Shown in pieces: positions 56,349 through 64,000 of a stretch of 64,000 nt of DNA. This stretch comes from JALZUE01 sp051251725. GTDB lineage: Bacteria > Pseudomonadota > Gammaproteobacteria > Enterobacterales > Alteromonadaceae. Every line of letters begins with the position of its first letter. Within the stretch, counting starts at the first letter, position 1. Below the pieces are notes generated by a model. The model saw only the letters and a list, made by a program, of their open reading frames with translations, did no database searches and had not been told where the DNA came from. Made by a program: the position numbers and the translations under genes. Location of the stretch: positions 124,001-188,000 of the forward strand of contig JBPOFN010000001.1 of NCBI GenBank assembly GCA_051251725.1, in the 5' to 3' direction.

Positions 56349-56801
56349 ATGAAGATGAGAAGATTAATCACGCTATTAACCTTATTAGCGACAACACAAA
56401 TTGCTTGGGCAAAAAATGATAATGGCGCTATTACTCAAGTAATTAACAACTATCAAGCCGCTTTAAATGCCAGCAGTACTAAAGATGTGATTAAGTTATA
56501 CAGCCCCGAAGCGACTTTTATGCCACAACATGCCCCGGCGCAAATTGGTCAGGCGATGATAAAAAAAGCCTACGAGCAGGTTTTTAAGACCATTGAACTC
56601 GATATTGCTTTTACTGTTCATAATATTGAAGTACACGGTGATACCGCATGGGTTAGAACAAGTTCAGCCGGTAAAACCACGATATTAGCCAATAAAATGA
56701 TCATCAATGAAGGTAATAATGAATTGTTTATTTTTAAAAATCACCATGGTGATTGGAAAATACATCAGTACATCTTCAGCACAAATCAAGCTAGACCCTA
56801 A
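56349..56801 (+). CDS. Secreted SnoaL-like (NTF2-fold) protein
   Basis: 150 aa with a signal peptide (about 1-22, ending QIAWAKND). The mature part is a cone-shaped NTF2-like domain (VINNYQAALNASSTKDVIKL, ATFMPQHAPAQIG, then DTAWVRTSSAG, HHGDWKIHQYIFS), like the SgcJ/EcaC subgroup. A periplasmic location is inferred. These proteins bind or isomerise small polar molecules; no specific reaction can be named. First gene of the operon opposite the LysR regulator; AAGGA lies 7 nt before the start. Confidence 0.85.
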   Translation: MKMRRLITLLTLLATTQIAWAKNDNGAITQVINNYQAALNASSTKDVIKLYSPEATFMPQHAPAQIGQAMIKKAYEQVFKTIELDIAFTVHNIEVHGDTAWVRTSSAGKTTILANKMIINEGNNELFIFKNHHGDWKIHQYIFSTNQARP

Positions 56802-56859
56802 TTATCCCTTCACTTTTTTAACGTACACATTTAACTAAAATTATCACAAGGAAGAACAC

Positions 56860-57843
56860 ATGAAAGCAGTAGTCGCACAAAATTCAGGTAACGTAGATGT
56901 ATTAACTTTGGTTGATATTGAACCGGAAAAAGTACAGACCGGTGAAGTAAAAATTAATGTCAAAGCTTTTGGTTTGAATAAAGCCGAAAGTTATTACCGT
57001 AGTGGCAACTACGGCACTTTTGTGCCAAACCAAGCCATTGGTATTGAAGCTGTCGGAGAAGTTGTCTCAGATCCTTCAGGGAAGTTTCATACCGGACAAA
57101 AAGTTGCAACCGCAATGGGAGGCATGATGTTTGCTCGCCACGGTAGCCATGCAGAATACATTAACGTATTGAGCAATAATGTTATCGCCATTGATAGTGA
57201 TTTACCTTACGACGAATTAGCCGCCTTACCTGAAGTTTATTTAACGGTTTGGGGCGCGTTAGATAAAAACTTACAAATAGCTCAAGGTGAAAGCTTATTA
57301 GTCCGCGGTGCCACTTCAGCGCTTGGAATGGCTGCAGTTACTTATGCTAAAGCTCGTGGCTTAACCGTTATCGCTACCACCCGAAAAGAAAGTAATATTG
57401 CCCGCTTAACGGCATTGGGTGCTGATCATGTCATTATTGATAATGGCGAGATCCAGCAACAAGTTAGAGCCATATTACCTAATGGGGTCAACAAAGCGTT
57501 AGAAGTAGTTGGCGCAGCTACCGTTAAAGATACCTTGCAAGCAATCAGTCCTTGGGGCGAAGTGGCGGTAGTAGGTTTATTAGGCGGCGCACCGATAATT
57601 GAGAATTTTAACTTAATGGCCGATTTAGCCAATACCGTTAAACTCAGCTTTTTTAGCAGCGGCATGTTAGGCAGTGAAAACTTACCTTTAAGTGAAGCCC
57701 CTTTAAACTGGATTGCGCAACAAATCGAACAAGGCAAGATGCCAAATATTATTGCCAAAAAGTTTAACATAGATGAAATCGTTCAAGCCCATCAACTATT
57801 AGAAAGTAATACCGCCAATGGCAAAATAGTTGTGAGCTTTTAA
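56860..57843 (+). CDS. Zinc-independent MDR alcohol dehydrogenase / quinone oxidoreductase
   Basis: 327 aa medium-chain dehydrogenase. N-terminal GroES-like part (GLNKAESYYRSGNYGTF) lacks the catalytic zinc Cys/His set; NADPH-binding part begins LLVRGATSALGMAAVTYAK. This is the quinone oxidoreductase/zeta-crystallin branch, which reduces quinones or enones with NADPH. AAGGAAG lies 5-7 nt upstream of the start. The divergent LysR and the DoxX neighbour suggest a role in electrophile or quinone stress. Substrate unknown. Confidence 0.88.
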   Translation: MKAVVAQNSGNVDVLTLVDIEPEKVQTGEVKINVKAFGLNKAESYYRSGNYGTFVPNQAIGIEAVGEVVSDPSGKFHTGQKVATAMGGMMFARHGSHAEYINVLSNNVIAIDSDLPYDELAALPEVYLTVWGALDKNLQIAQGESLLVRGATSALGMAAVTYAKARGLTVIATTRKESNIARLTALGADHVIIDNGEIQQQVRAILPNGVNKALEVVGAATVKDTLQAISPWGEVAVVGLLGGAPIIENFNLMADLANTVKLSFFSSGMLGSENLPLSEAPLNWIAQQIEQGKMPNIIAKKFNIDEIVQAHQLLESNTANGKIVVSF

Positions 57844-57902
57844 TACCAATTAGTTTCGTTAGTTAGTACTAACGCTTATTCACCTTCAAACAGAGAAATA
57901 AC

Positions 57903-58316
57903 ATGACACTTATTAAAGACAATGACGCCGTCATCGATCTAATTTCACGAATATTCATTGCCGCTATTTTTGCATTATCAGGGCTAAGCAAAGCGTTTAA
58001 TTATCAAGGTACTGAACAGTATATGGAAATGATGGGAGTGCCATCGATTTTATTACCCTTAGTAATAGTAACCGAAGTGATTGGCGCGCTATTTATTATG
58101 ATTGGTTATAAAACTCGTATTACGGCGTTTTTATTAGCGGGCTTATGCATTTCGTCGGCGTTACTTTTCCATTTTCAACTGGCCGACCAAAATCAATTTA
58201 TTCACTTCTTTAAAAACTTAGCCATTGCCGGTGGTTTTATTGCCATCGTTTTAAAAGGTGCTGGCAGCTTTAGTATTGATAATAAAATATTGAATAAAAA
58301 GGCGGCTGAAGAATAA
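57903..58316 (+). CDS. DoxX family membrane protein
   Basis: 137 aa with four predicted membrane helices (starting near DLISRIFIAAIFALSGLSKAF, VIVTEVIGALFIMIGYKT, AFLLAGLCISSALLFHFQL, FKNLAIAGGFIAIVL). The motif around SGLSK and GYKT is usual for DoxX/YphA proteins. Third gene of the LysR-facing operon, 59 nt after the dehydrogenase. Members often accompany quinone or thiol redox enzymes in the inner membrane; the reaction is not established. Confidence 0.88.
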   Translation: MTLIKDNDAVIDLISRIFIAAIFALSGLSKAFNYQGTEQYMEMMGVPSILLPLVIVTEVIGALFIMIGYKTRITAFLLAGLCISSALLFHFQLADQNQFIHFFKNLAIAGGFIAIVLKGAGSFSIDNKILNKKAAEE

Positions 58317-58390
58317 AGCTAAGAATACAAAAGCACAGAATAAAATAGAACAGATAAAAGCAGCTAGCAGCTGAATTAACAGCAAAATGA

Positions 58391-58433
58391 TAAGCGATTA
58401 AACTAATACCTAAGATATTGGTTTAATCGCTTA
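58391..58433. terminator. Long hairpin between convergent DoxX and dctM genes
   Basis: An 18-bp stem with one G-T pair (58391-58408 with 58416-58433). Its AT-rich flanks could work in either direction, but there is no long T run. Confidence 0.6.
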
Positions 58434-58443
58434 ATTGTTTATT

Positions 58444-59724
58444 TTAACGGTACAGTAACGTCGGTAACCACATCGAAAGTTGCGGAATAAAAGTCACTAA
58501 CAGTAAAACAATCACTAACGGAATTAAAAATGGAATGGTCGCTTTGGCGCACTCCTCAAACGGCACTTTCGAAACCCTCGATAGCACATATAACACCATT
58601 CCAACCGGCGGCGTTAACAAGCCAATCATTAAGTTTAATACCATCACCACACCAAAATGCACAGGATCAATACCTAAGCTAACAACAACCGGCAACAACA
58701 CGGGTGTTAAAATAGTGATCGCCGCAATAGTTTCCATAAAGCAGCCAACAATAAATAAAATTAAGGTAATGAATAATAACAATAACGTTTTATTATCGGT
58801 GACGGTTAACATCCAAACAGTAAAGTCTTCGGTAAAACGCTGACTGGTTAAGACCCAAGAAAAAATAGAAGCACCGGCAATAATTAATAAAATAATACTG
58901 GTGGTTTCAATCGTTTCCATACTGACTTTCACTAGCTTTTGCCAGTTAAGTGTGCGGTAAACTAATGCCCCTAAAATCAGCGCATAACCGGTTGCAGCAA
59001 TCGCGGCTTCGGTTGCGGTAAAAACACCAAATAAAATACCGCCAATAATAATCACTGGCGCCATAATCGATAAAAATGCAGCTTTAAAAGTGGTGCTTAA
59101 TCGAGTCATGCTAAAACCAGCATCTTTCGGATAGTTACGTTTTTTTGCGTAATAAGCCACCATCACCATTAATGCAATCGCCATTAATAAACCAGGAATA
59201 AAGCCAGCGGCAAATAACTGTCCAATTGAAGCTCCGGCCATGACACCATAAATAATCATTGGTAAACTTGGGGGAATAATAGGACCAATGGTTGATGACG
59301 CTGCCGTGATACCAACCGCAAAGCCGGCGTCGTAGCCTTTATTTCGCATCGCTTTTACTTCAATCGCGCCTAAGCCTCCGGCATCAGCAACCGCAGCGCC
59401 TGACATACCGGCAAACATAATTGAAGCACTGATATTTACATGGCCTAATCCGCCGCGCATCCAACCCACCATGGCATTAGCAAAATCAAAAATGCGATGA
59501 GTAATACCTGACGAATTCATTAATGCACCAGCCAAGACAAAAAACGGAATAGATAACAATGGAAAACTATCCATACCACCCACCATGCGATGTAAAACCA
59601 CTAATTCGGGTACTTGGCCATCAACTAAAATAGCTAATAGCGCAGATCCTGCTAACGCAAAAGCGACAGGAAAACCGAGAATGATCATAACCAACAAACT
59701 GATAAACAATACTGCAATAACCAT
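58444..59724 (-). CDS. dctM: TRAP transporter large permease (DctM)
   Basis: 426 aa, about 12 membrane helices, with DctM motifs FPVAFALAGSALLAI near the start, GAAVADAGGLGAIEVKAM and GPIIPPSLPMIIYG. It is the ion-coupled translocation subunit that receives substrate from DctP. It begins 3 nt after dctQ. Whether it carries C4-dicarboxylates, keto acids or another organic acid cannot be told from sequence. Confidence 0.93.
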   Translation of the reverse strand: MVIAVLFISLLVMIILGFPVAFALAGSALLAILVDGQVPELVVLHRMVGGMDSFPLLSIPFFVLAGALMNSSGITHRIFDFANAMVGWMRGGLGHVNISASIMFAGMSGAAVADAGGLGAIEVKAMRNKGYDAGFAVGITAASSTIGPIIPPSLPMIIYGVMAGASIGQLFAAGFIPGLLMAIALMVMVAYYAKKRNYPKDAGFSMTRLSTTFKAAFLSIMAPVIIIGGILFGVFTATEAAIAATGYALILGALVYRTLNWQKLVKVSMETIETTSIILLIIAGASIFSWVLTSQRFTEDFTVWMLTVTDNKTLLLLFITLILFIVGCFMETIAAITILTPVLLPVVVSLGIDPVHFGVVMVLNLMIGLLTPPVGMVLYVLSRVSKVPFEECAKATIPFLIPLVIVLLLVTFIPQLSMWLPTLLYR

Positions 59725-59727
59725 GAT

Positions 59728-60294
59728 TTAAATCTCTACTTCTGGGGTGTCAATGTTGGTTTTATTTGTTAAAACTTGCTGTAAATATTGGCCGCTTCGA
59801 ATAATCATAATTACTAAACTACCCAAAATAATCCCGTATAAAACGCTAATTGGTATCGCCAATGAAGCCATAGTATGAATATGGATAAGTGGAATAATTT
59901 GCCAGGCAAAATAAGCGAGTGTCATTAAAAATAAGGTGTTAGTGATCGCGATAATTTTGTAAAGTATTTTCGATACATTCGCTGGCATCCAGCGATGAAA
60001 TAACGAAACAAAAATATGGCTGTTTTTTCTAACGCCAGCGCAACCACCAAGAAAGCCTAAGCAAACTAACTGATAACGCGCCACTTCTTCGGTCCAACCT
60101 AAAGGCGCTTCAAAAACATAACGGCTAATAAATTGCGCAAAAACGGTAAAAGCTAAAAACCAAAATAAAACAAATGCCAGCCAATCTTCAATTTTATAAT
60201 CGCTGTAGTTAAAGCTTTCATCCTCTTCAATATCAAAGTCTAACGTATGCTCTGATGCTACGGCCGAATTATTTGATTTTTTGTAATCGGTCAT
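59728..60294 (-). CDS. dctQ: TRAP transporter small permease (DctQ)
   Basis: 188 aa with four membrane helices (first near LAFVLFWFLAFTVFAQF) and the motif APLGWTEEVARY plus FLGGCAGVRKNSHI, which are characteristic. An N-terminal acidic cytoplasmic tail of about 35 residues is longer than usual. Its start lies 26 nt inside the dctP gene, in another frame, so the pair is translationally coupled. Confidence 0.92.
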   Translation of the reverse strand: MTDYKKSNNSAVASEHTLDFDIEEDESFNYSDYKIEDWLAFVLFWFLAFTVFAQFISRYVFEAPLGWTEEVARYQLVCLGFLGGCAGVRKNSHIFVSLFHRWMPANVSKILYKIIAITNTLFLMTLAYFAWQIIPLIHIHTMASLAIPISVLYGIILGSLVIMIIRSGQYLQQVLTNKTNIDTPEVEI

Positions 60295-61297
60295 AAAACT
60301 CTACTCCTATCGATTGCACTATCGCTTGATGCGACGGTAAGGTTTTTTCACGAAACAAACGGCGATCAACTTCTAATACTTCGACGCCTTGTTCGGCAAA
60401 CCAAGCTAATAAATCATGCTCTGATTGGCGGGTATCTTTGGAAACGCCTTCACCTGCTTGTCGTAACACTTGTTCAAAAATAGCCTTATCCGCCGTTGAT
60501 AATTCCCCCCAAAGCCGATCACTGGTCACGGTTAAAACAGCGCCTTGTAAGTGCCCAGTTAAACTAATGTATTTTTGCACTTCATAAAACTTTTTCGCTT
60601 TAATGGTGGGTAACGGATTTTCTTGCGCATCAACTACCCCTTGCTGGAGCGCTAAATACACTTCAGAAAAGGCAATCGGACTTGGATTAGCCCCAACCGC
60701 TAACGGAAACATCTTAAAAATAGTGGCATTAGGTACTCGTAGTTTTAAGCCTTGCATATCATCAGGGCTTAATATTTTTTTGTTCGAGGTTAGGTGCCGC
60801 TGGCCATAATAATTATTGGCAATAATATGATTTCCATTCGAAGCCGCTTTATAGCCCTTAGCTAAATCATTAAATAAATCGCTGTAATTAAAGCCTTGCC
60901 AGTGATCATAATCACGAAACACAAAGGGTAAATCTGAAAGCGCTATCGGAGCATAAGTTTGCGCCGCAAAGCTGGTACCCGTATAAATAATATCAACCGT
61001 ACCTAAACTTAAGCTTTGGTTTAACTCGGCTTCTTTTCCTAATATTGAAACTGGAAAAACATCAATTTGATAACGGCCATCGGTTTGTTGATAAATTTGC
61101 TCTGCTGACCACAGCGCCCACTTATGTAAAGGCTCTGAATTTTCATAAACATGGGCCCAGGTTAAGCGCCTAGTATTTTTTTCATCTGCGAAGGCATTTT
61201 TAGACAAAATAAAAATGACAACTGTTAACAAAATGAGGTAATGTAAACATCTGCGCTGCTGACCTATGCAGCTAAAGTACTTATAAAACAGTGACAT
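60269..61297 (-). CDS. dctP: TRAP transporter solute-binding protein (DctP)
   Basis: 342 aa. Signal peptide about 1-37 (longer than average, ending KNAFADEK). The fold is TAXI/DctP-type: QSLSLGTVDIIYTGTSF, GLKLRVPNATIFK with the conserved Arg that grips the substrate carboxylate, and GVVDAQENPLPTI. The binding Arg implies a carboxylate substrate. First gene of the dctPQM operon, divergent from iorAB across 158 nt; a common regulator or a shared substrate pathway is possible but not shown. Confidence 0.92.
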   Translation of the reverse strand: MSLFYKYFSCIGQQRRCLHYLILLTVVIFILSKNAFADEKNTRRLTWAHVYENSEPLHKWALWSAEQIYQQTDGRYQIDVFPVSILGKEAELNQSLSLGTVDIIYTGTSFAAQTYAPIALSDLPFVFRDYDHWQGFNYSDLFNDLAKGYKAASNGNHIIANNYYGQRHLTSNKKILSPDDMQGLKLRVPNATIFKMFPLAVGANPSPIAFSEVYLALQQGVVDAQENPLPTIKAKKFYEVQKYISLTGHLQGAVLTVTSDRLWGELSTADKAIFEQVLRQAGEGVSKDTRQSEHDLLAWFAEQGVEVLEVDRRLFREKTLPSHQAIVQSIGVEFYDRLQKIK

Positions 61298-61455
61298 ATA
61301 ATAGACTTGGTATTGTGAGGTTGTTTTTCATTAACATTAATACACGCAATAACCATAAAAATCAATTAATTCAAATTAGATAACATCCAAAACTACTGCT
61401 ATCTTTTATGATTAATTTTAAGGCAATAAACAAGAATAAAACGGCTGCTTAATTT

Positions 61456-61929
61456 ATGATAAAACTCAATGTTAACGATAAAATTCATCACGTAGATGCT
61501 CCCGACGATATGCCTATACTGTGGGTATTACGTGATCTACTGAAACAAACCGGTACTAAATATGGCTGTGGCAAAGGCCAATGTGGCGCCTGTACTATTC
61601 ATATAAATGGTCAAGCAATGCGTTCTTGTATTACGCCTGTTGCCATCGCCAAAGGTGCTAAAATTAAAACCATTGAAGGGGTTAACCCTAAAGGTGAACA
61701 CCCAATTCAAATTGCTTGGCAAGAAAACAACGTACCGCAATGTGGTTATTGCCAATCAGGTCAAATTATGAGTGCGCTGACCCTGTTAGAACAAAACAAA
61801 AACCCGTCTGATGAAGAAATTAATAACCATATGGCTGGTAATATTTGTCGTTGCGGTACTTATCCTCGGATTAAAACCGCGATTAAACAAGCAGGTAAGA
61901 TACTTGCGATCACGGCAGGAGAAAGCTAA
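61456..61929 (+). CDS. Xanthine-oxidase-family [2Fe-2S] subunit (IorA-type)
   Basis: 157 aa. The plant-type ferredoxin part has CGKGQCGACT (cluster 1) with the matching Cys in SCITPV, and the helical part has CGYCQSGQIM and CRCGTY (cluster 2). With the large molybdenum subunit that follows it forms a two-subunit hydroxylase of the isoquinoline 1-oxidoreductase or aldehyde-dehydrogenase type, which lacks the FAD subunit. The last base of the stop overlaps the next start (TAATG). No signal, as expected for export by hitchhiking with the partner. Confidence 0.93.
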   Translation: MIKLNVNDKIHHVDAPDDMPILWVLRDLLKQTGTKYGCGKGQCGACTIHINGQAMRSCITPVAIAKGAKIKTIEGVNPKGEHPIQIAWQENNVPQCGYCQSGQIMSALTLLEQNKNPSDEEINNHMAGNICRCGTYPRIKTAIKQAGKILAITAGES

Positions 61930-64000
61930 TGGAAACCATTAAATTATCCCGCCGCGAATTTTTATCGTTAGCTGGCGTTACCGGCAGTGGCTTGTTATTA
62001 GGCTGTAGTACTTTATCGCCACTTTCCTCTTCAAAATTTGAACAAGCAGCAATCAGCTCAAATCAGTTAAATCTTTTTGTTTCGATCAAATCAGACAATA
62101 CCGTTGAAATTATCAGCCATCGCGTTGAAATGGGCCAAGGCTCTAAAACCGGTATTCCGCAAATTGTTGCTGATGAGTTAGAAGCGCAATGGGATAAAGT
62201 TAACGTTATCCAAGGTTTAGGTAATAAAGCCTACGGCGATCAAAATACGGATGGCTCTACCAGTATTCGTAAATTTTATTCAAAACTCCGCGAAATGGGC
62301 GCATCGGCAAAATTAATGTTAGAACAAGCGGCCGCTGATTTTTGGCAAGTACCTGTTACTGAGGTTTATGCAAAGTCACATCAAGTGTTTAATAAGCTTA
62401 ATGGTAAAGCCCTTAGCTTTGGTGATTTAGCGGAACTGGCCAGCAAACAACCTTTGCCTAAGCCAGAAAATTTAACTTTTAAATCACCAGCAGATTTTAA
62501 CTATATTGGTAAATCTGTGCCGATTGTTGATTTAAAAGATATCATCACCGGTAATACCCGATTTGGCATTGATGTTGATATTCCCAATATGTTATTTGCT
62601 TCAATTGAGCGCTGTCCTGTTATTCACGGCACAGTAAAATCATTTGACGCCACCGCTGCTTTAAAAGTCCCAGGGGTCGTCAATGTTATTGAAATGCCAG
62701 CGACCAAAGCAACGGTAGCATTTTTCCCTCTCAGTGGTGTCGCCATTGTGGCAACGAATACTTGGGCGGCAATGCAAGGCAGAAAAGCTTTAAAAATTGA
62801 TTGGGAACTGGGTGAAAATAAAAACCACAATTCACAGCAAGGGTTTGACACCATGAAAGCAAACCTTGCCAATGCGCCTGAAACGATTGGTGAACGCGGT
62901 GATATCGCACTTGGCTTTAAACAAGCTGATAAAATTGTTGAAGCTCAATACCAAACCCCATATTTAGTTCACGCGCCAATGGAGCCACCAATGGCCACCG
63001 CTTGGTTTCATGATGATATTTGTGAAGTATGGGCGTGTGTGCAAGATCCGCAGTCAGTAATGAATAGTGGCGCGGCCATGATGAACTTACCGGCAGAAAC
63101 TTTTGTTGTTGAACCCACGTTATTAGGCGGTGCTTTTGGCCGAAAATCAAAGCCCGATTTTGCCAATGAAGCTATTTATCTTGCCGACAAAACCAAGCGA
63201 CCAGTAAAAGTAGTTTGGACCCGTGAAGATGATATTCAAATGGGTTATTACCATGCCGGCGCAGTAGAAAATTTAAAAGCAGGTATTGATAAAAACGGCA
63301 AAATAACCACTTGGCAGCAACAAGTGAGTTACCCTTCAATTGGTTCAACCTTTGATCATAACACCGATACGCCGCAAGAATTTGAACTCGGCTTAGGCTT
63401 TGGCGACCTCGCTTACGATGTTGAAAATGTTTTAATGCAAAAGGCCCAGGCAAAAGCCCCTGTTCGCATCGGCTGGATGCGTTCAGTGTGTAATATTCAA
63501 CACGCTTTTGCGTTGAACTGCTTTATCGATGAAATTGCTCATCAAACCAAAACACCAACCGCACAGCTCATTTATAACTCGCTTGGCGGCGATAGAAATA
63601 TCGATTTCAAAGCCGATTTTGGTTTTAATTTCCTTAACTATTGGGATGATTTTACTCGTCACCCTTATTCAACTAAGCGCTACCGCGAAGTATTAGCGCA
63701 GCTGTTAGCCAAAACGCCTGTTGATGAAAAACTACCAAGCGGCCAAGGCTGGGGTATAGCTGTACATCGTAGCTTTGTTAGTTATGTCGCAGTGGCAACA
63801 AAAGTAGAAGTGATTAATAAGCAGCTAACCGTAAAAGAAATTCACTGTGCGATAGATTGTGGCCTTGCAGTTAACCCTGATCGGGTTAAATCCCAATTAG
63901 AAGGGGCAATGATCTTTGGCATGTCGATTGCGTTGATGGGGAAAATTGATATTAAAGAGGGTGCGGTAGTACAGTCAAATTATCATGATTATCCGGTCAC
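61929..64000 (+). CDS. Molybdopterin-binding large subunit (IorB-type), 3' end outside the window
   Basis: About 690 codons up to the window edge; the frame is open there. The N-terminus has a twin-arginine motif (SRREFLSLAG) followed by a lipobox (LLGC), so it is likely exported folded by Tat and then lipid-anchored. The cofactor-binding segments visible include VEMGQGSKTGIPQIVADEL, GAFGRKSKPDFANEA and the Moco-family IHCAIDCGLAVNPD. The family catalytic glutamate near the C-terminus is beyond the window. It oxidises N-heterocycles or aldehydes, passing electrons through the small subunit to a cytochrome or another acceptor; the true substrate is unknown. Subunit organisation (Fe-S small plus Mo large without FAD) is of the IorAB type. 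Confidence 0.9.
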   Translation, partial: METIKLSRREFLSLAGVTGSGLLLGCSTLSPLSSSKFEQAAISSNQLNLFVSIKSDNTVEIISHRVEMGQGSKTGIPQIVADELEAQWDKVNVIQGLGNKAYGDQNTDGSTSIRKFYSKLREMGASAKLMLEQAAADFWQVPVTEVYAKSHQVFNKLNGKALSFGDLAELASKQPLPKPENLTFKSPADFNYIGKSVPIVDLKDIITGNTRFGIDVDIPNMLFASIERCPVIHGTVKSFDATAALKVPGVVNVIEMPATKATVAFFPLSGVAIVATNTWAAMQGRKALKIDWELGENKNHNSQQGFDTMKANLANAPETIGERGDIALGFKQADKIVEAQYQTPYLVHAPMEPPMATAWFHDDICEVWACVQDPQSVMNSGAAMMNLPAETFVVEPTLLGGAFGRKSKPDFANEAIYLADKTKRPVKVVWTREDDIQMGYYHAGAVENLKAGIDKNGKITTWQQQVSYPSIGSTFDHNTDTPQEFELGLGFGDLAYDVENVLMQKAQAKAPVRIGWMRSVCNIQHAFALNCFIDEIAHQTKTPTAQLIYNSLGGDRNIDFKADFGFNFLNYWDDFTRHPYSTKRYREVLAQLLAKTPVDEKLPSGQGWGIAVHRSFVSYVAVATKVEVINKQLTVKEIHCAIDCGLAVNPDRVKSQLEGAMIFGMSIALMGKIDIKEGAVVQSNYHDYPV

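Noticed and set aside
60269..60294. Possible dctP/dctQ frameshift
   Set aside because: The 26-nt overlap is between two intact genes in different frames, with complete termini on both proteins.

Overview
The window reads as a chromosomal segment of a marine gammaproteobacterium of the order Alteromonadales, most likely Colwelliaceae (Colwellia or Thalassotalea-like). This is inferred from the AT-rich sequence, from gene orders such as lptD-surA-pdxA-rsmA-apaG-apaH, nrdR-ribD-ribE-ribBX and metA-metH, and from marine traits: a GH86 agarase/porphyranase lipoprotein, a TRAP transporter, and the AmgK-MurU recycling route. No rRNA, tRNA or CRISPR was seen.

Layout. 1-4.3 kb (minus strand): a truncated lipoprotein, a RidA-family protein, djlA and murU-amgK. 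4.5-11.1 kb (plus): lptD, surA, pdxA, rsmA, apaG, apaH, then a chemoreceptor. 13.6-15.6 kb: efp diverging from its modification enzyme epmB, plus a small unknown gene. 15.7-18.7 kb: a solitary GH86 lipoprotein with a 32-fold Thr-Pro linker. 19-25.3 kb (minus): metH and metA under a three-box MetJ operator, then recA under a LexA box.

25.4-30.3 kb is the accessory hot spot. A DUF4097 adhesin-like gene is cut in two by 3.7 kb of foreign DNA, with a perfect 36-bp direct repeat at both ends. The insert holds an orphan Rhs C-terminal toxin with a caspase-like His-Cys pair, a lipoprotein-type candidate immunity gene, a REP-associated (Y1) transposase element, a truncated second Y1 transposase, and the remains of a second toxin with its probable partner gene.

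30.7-42.6 kb: mutS, a CsgG/DUF4810/DUF799 lipoprotein operon, a tandem 2-oxoglutarate oxygenase whose first domain has lost its iron ligands, the riboflavin genes with a degenerate RibBX, nrdR, glyA and an EF-hand protein. 42.8-51.2 kb is a nearly complete molybdenum-cofactor and molybdate-uptake locus: moeA divergent from moaA-mobA-moaBCDE-modABC-moeB, with a probable Moco riboswitch before moaA. 51.4-58.3 kb: rmf (57 aa), maoP, fadH with a FadR-like site, a GreAB-family protein, and a LysR regulator divergent from a three-gene redox operon. 58.4-64 kb: a TRAP transporter (dctPQM) divergent from an IorAB-type molybdenum hydroxylase, which would consume the cofactor made by the mo- locus; the IorB gene runs off the right edge.
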